From assembly GCA_030050125.1 (NCBI GenBank), contig JASIJN010000240.1, positions 1 through 6,218 of the forward strand: DNA of 6,218 bases, in the 5' to 3' direction. The notes below the pieces were generated by a model. It was not told the DNA's origin. It searched no databases and was given only the letters and a program-made list of their open reading frames with translations. How positions within the stretch are numbered: position 1 is the stretch's first letter; each line of letters opens with the position of its first letter. Origin of the DNA: Streptosporangiaceae bacterium (GTDB taxonomy: Bacteria > Actinomycetota > Actinomycetes > Streptosporangiales > Streptosporangiaceae). The position numbers and the translations under genes were made by a program. This document shows, one piece after another, positions 5,370 to 6,218 of this stretch.

Positions 5370-5409
5370 TCAGCCTGGCCGGGCAGCATAGCCTGGCCGG
5401 CCAGGCTGA
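5370..5409 (+). terminator. Hairpin with alternative pairing downstream of the ABM-like gene
   Basis: TCAGCCTGGCC (5370-5380) pairs perfectly with GGCCAGGCTGA (5399-5409) across an 18-base loop, 35 nt after the stop. The right arm can also pair with a second copy of the left arm at 5390-5398, forming an 18-bp perfect palindrome (5390-5407). Position and stability suggest a terminator for the ABM-like gene. No T-tract follows. Confidence 0.5.
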
Positions 5410-5634
5410 TACGTACACGGCAATGCCGGAGCGCTTGCCGACTGGCCGCAGCCTCTGGCCGGAACCTTTGTGCTCGGCAAGAGCCGCGCCATCCCGCGGA
5501 ACTCGGCTGTCGTCAAGACCTGGCCTGGGACCTGCGCGCCCAGACCGGCCGGCTCGCCAAGTCCGCGTCAACGGCACAGCCCGTATGCCCGTTGACCGCG
5601 CTGGTCATGCCGCGGATTGTGGGTGGGTTACCCC
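5410..5634. other. Convergent intergenic stretch
   Basis: Both flanking genes point into this region and no gene is supported within it. A forward frame gives LAWDLRAQTGRLA at about 5518-5556, which vaguely recalls a WD-repeat strand, but it is isolated and lacks an SD site. CTGGCCG occurs again near 5434 and 5455, echoing the hairpin arms at 5370-5409. Confidence 0.4.
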
Positions 5635-5666
5635 CCTCGAACCCCGCGTGACACCGAGGGTTGAGG
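5635..5666 (-). terminator. Candidate terminator of the SnoaL-like gene
   Basis: On the plus strand, CCTC(g)AACCC (5635-5644) pairs with GGGTTGAGG (5658-5666): nine pairs, one bulged G, and a 13-base loop. It begins three bases beyond the stop codon of the minus-strand gene, the expected place for its terminator, and could also act on plus-strand transcripts. No T-tract is seen. Confidence 0.4.
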
Positions 5667-5669
5667 TTG

Positions 5670-6134
5670 TCAGCTGAGCTGGCGACGCAGCGCGTCGAGA
5701 TCGCCCAGAACCCAGGCACCGGTAAGCCACCGCTCATCTGCGGTGAAAAAGGCTGCCCCCGCGTATTCGAATTGCCGCTGCGTTGCCGGCAGCCCCAGCA
5801 GTGGCCCGGTATGCGTGCCGGTGAAACGAAGCCGTGCCGCCGCCCGCCCGCCATCACACACCAGCTCCGCGATCTCGTTGTGAAAATCGGCAGAGCCTGC
5901 GCGTACCAGGTCCCGGTACCGCCGCCAGCCCTGCCGTCCCGAAGTCTGCTGCCCCAGCGACCCGCGGAAGGTAAATCCCGGGCTGAGCGTGCCCTCGACC
6001 GCCGAATCATTCCACCGGTTCCACAACTCGCCGTAGAACCTCTCGATCAGCACGCCGATAAAGACCACCACCTGCACATCGTGGCCGCTACTGAGTAAGT
6101 AGTCCAGCCGGAGCGTCGCCGAACGCGCGCTCAT
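5670..6134 (-). CDS. SnoaL-like / ester-cyclase-type protein (NTF2-like fold)
   Basis: The frame gives 154 residues from ATG 6134. The family-like part starts at about residue 28: VLIERFYGELWNRW (28-41), then SPGFTFRGSLG (51-61) and GRQGWRRYRDLV (66-77). It continues with DFHNEIAELVCDGGRAAARLRFTGTHTGPLLGLP (83-116), FEYAGAAFF (122-130) and AWVLGDLDALRRQL (140-153). This order matches SnoaL-like/ester-cyclase proteins: a cone-shaped alpha+beta fold, often a small cytoplasmic enzyme or binding protein, with GTHxGxxxGxxPT-type and AWxLGD-type signatures. The substrate is unknown, and no polyketide cluster is visible to imply cyclase work. Residues 1-27 are not family-like and ATG 6134 has no SD site. 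GTG codons at 6077, 6071 or 6068 would give about 132-135 residues, close to the usual family length. The frame is also open back to the window edge. The gene converges with the ABM-like gene. Confidence 0.8.
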   Translation of the reverse strand: MSARSATLRLDYLLSSGHDVQVVVFIGVLIERFYGELWNRWNDSAVEGTLSPGFTFRGSLGQQTSGRQGWRRYRDLVRAGSADFHNEIAELVCDGGRAAARLRFTGTHTGPLLGLPATQRQFEYAGAAFFTADERWLTGAWVLGDLDALRRQLS

Positions 6135-6218
6135 GCCGCGTTGAAGAGTGCGATCTCGGCAGTTGTGCCTTCCCGCAAGATCGAATCTGGCTAGCTGACA
6201 GGAGCGCTTGGCCGCCCA
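6135..6218. other. Window edge upstream of the SnoaL-like gene
   Basis: No second gene or clear promoter is visible. AACGCG (6122-6127) and CGCGTT (6137-6142) form a perfect six-base inverted repeat around the ATG of the minus-strand frame, which may be chance in GC-rich DNA. Confidence 0.3.

Noticed and set aside
4702..5577. A 291-residue open frame on the minus strand
   Set aside because: It is antisense to the well-supported ABM-like gene. Its composition is Arg/Ala/Pro/Gly-rich without any family motif, and it has no SD site.
5488..5651. Forward frame containing LAWDLRAQTGRLA, resembling a WD-repeat strand
   Set aside because: A single short resemblance with no second repeat, SD site or start is not enough to call a WD40 remnant.

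Overview
The window reads like chromosomal DNA from a high-GC Gram-positive bacterium (Actinomycetota). It is GC-rich, the coding frames favour G or C at the third codon position, GTG and probably TTG are used as start codons, Shine-Dalgarno (SD) sites are GGAGG-type, and the recognisable proteins are typical of actinobacteria. The genus cannot be fixed from sequence alone. I see no rRNA, tRNA, CRISPR array, transposase or phage gene.

Layout from left to right. Bases 1-421 hold at most the last codons of an upstream gene (3-71), then non-coding DNA ending in a promoter whose -10 element lies five bases before an ATG. Bases 422-2027 are a two-gene operon: a secreted, cysteine-containing protein of unknown function (329 aa), and a single-pass membrane-anchored protein of unknown function (207 aa). 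Their reading frames overlap by 8 nt. A strong hairpin (2040-2079) follows. Bases 2028-2557 are mostly non-coding and end in a promoter-like pair (TTGGCA-16-GACAAT) and an SD site. These set the likely start of a polytopic membrane protein at 2558 (TTG) or 2564 (GTG), ending at 3439. Its two halves look like a tandem duplication. Bases 3718-4575 encode a GNAT-type N-acetyltransferase with a second, degenerate C-terminal domain. A perfect 20-bp palindrome starts at the base after its stop codon. Bases 4619-4800 look like a small broken gene. Bases 5032-5334 encode a 100-aa antibiotic-biosynthesis-monooxygenase-like (dimeric alpha/beta barrel) protein. A convergent SnoaL-like protein lies on the minus strand (6134-5670). 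The gap between these two holds hairpins suited to ending transcription from both sides.

Only the 422-2027 pair is clearly one transcription unit. The other genes look like independent single-gene units separated by 230-530 bp, and nothing shows that they act in one pathway. I do not find a convincing new multi-gene system. The most interesting items are the coupled secreted/membrane pair of unknown function, the internally duplicated membrane protein, and the palindromic elements at 4576-4595 and 5370-5409.
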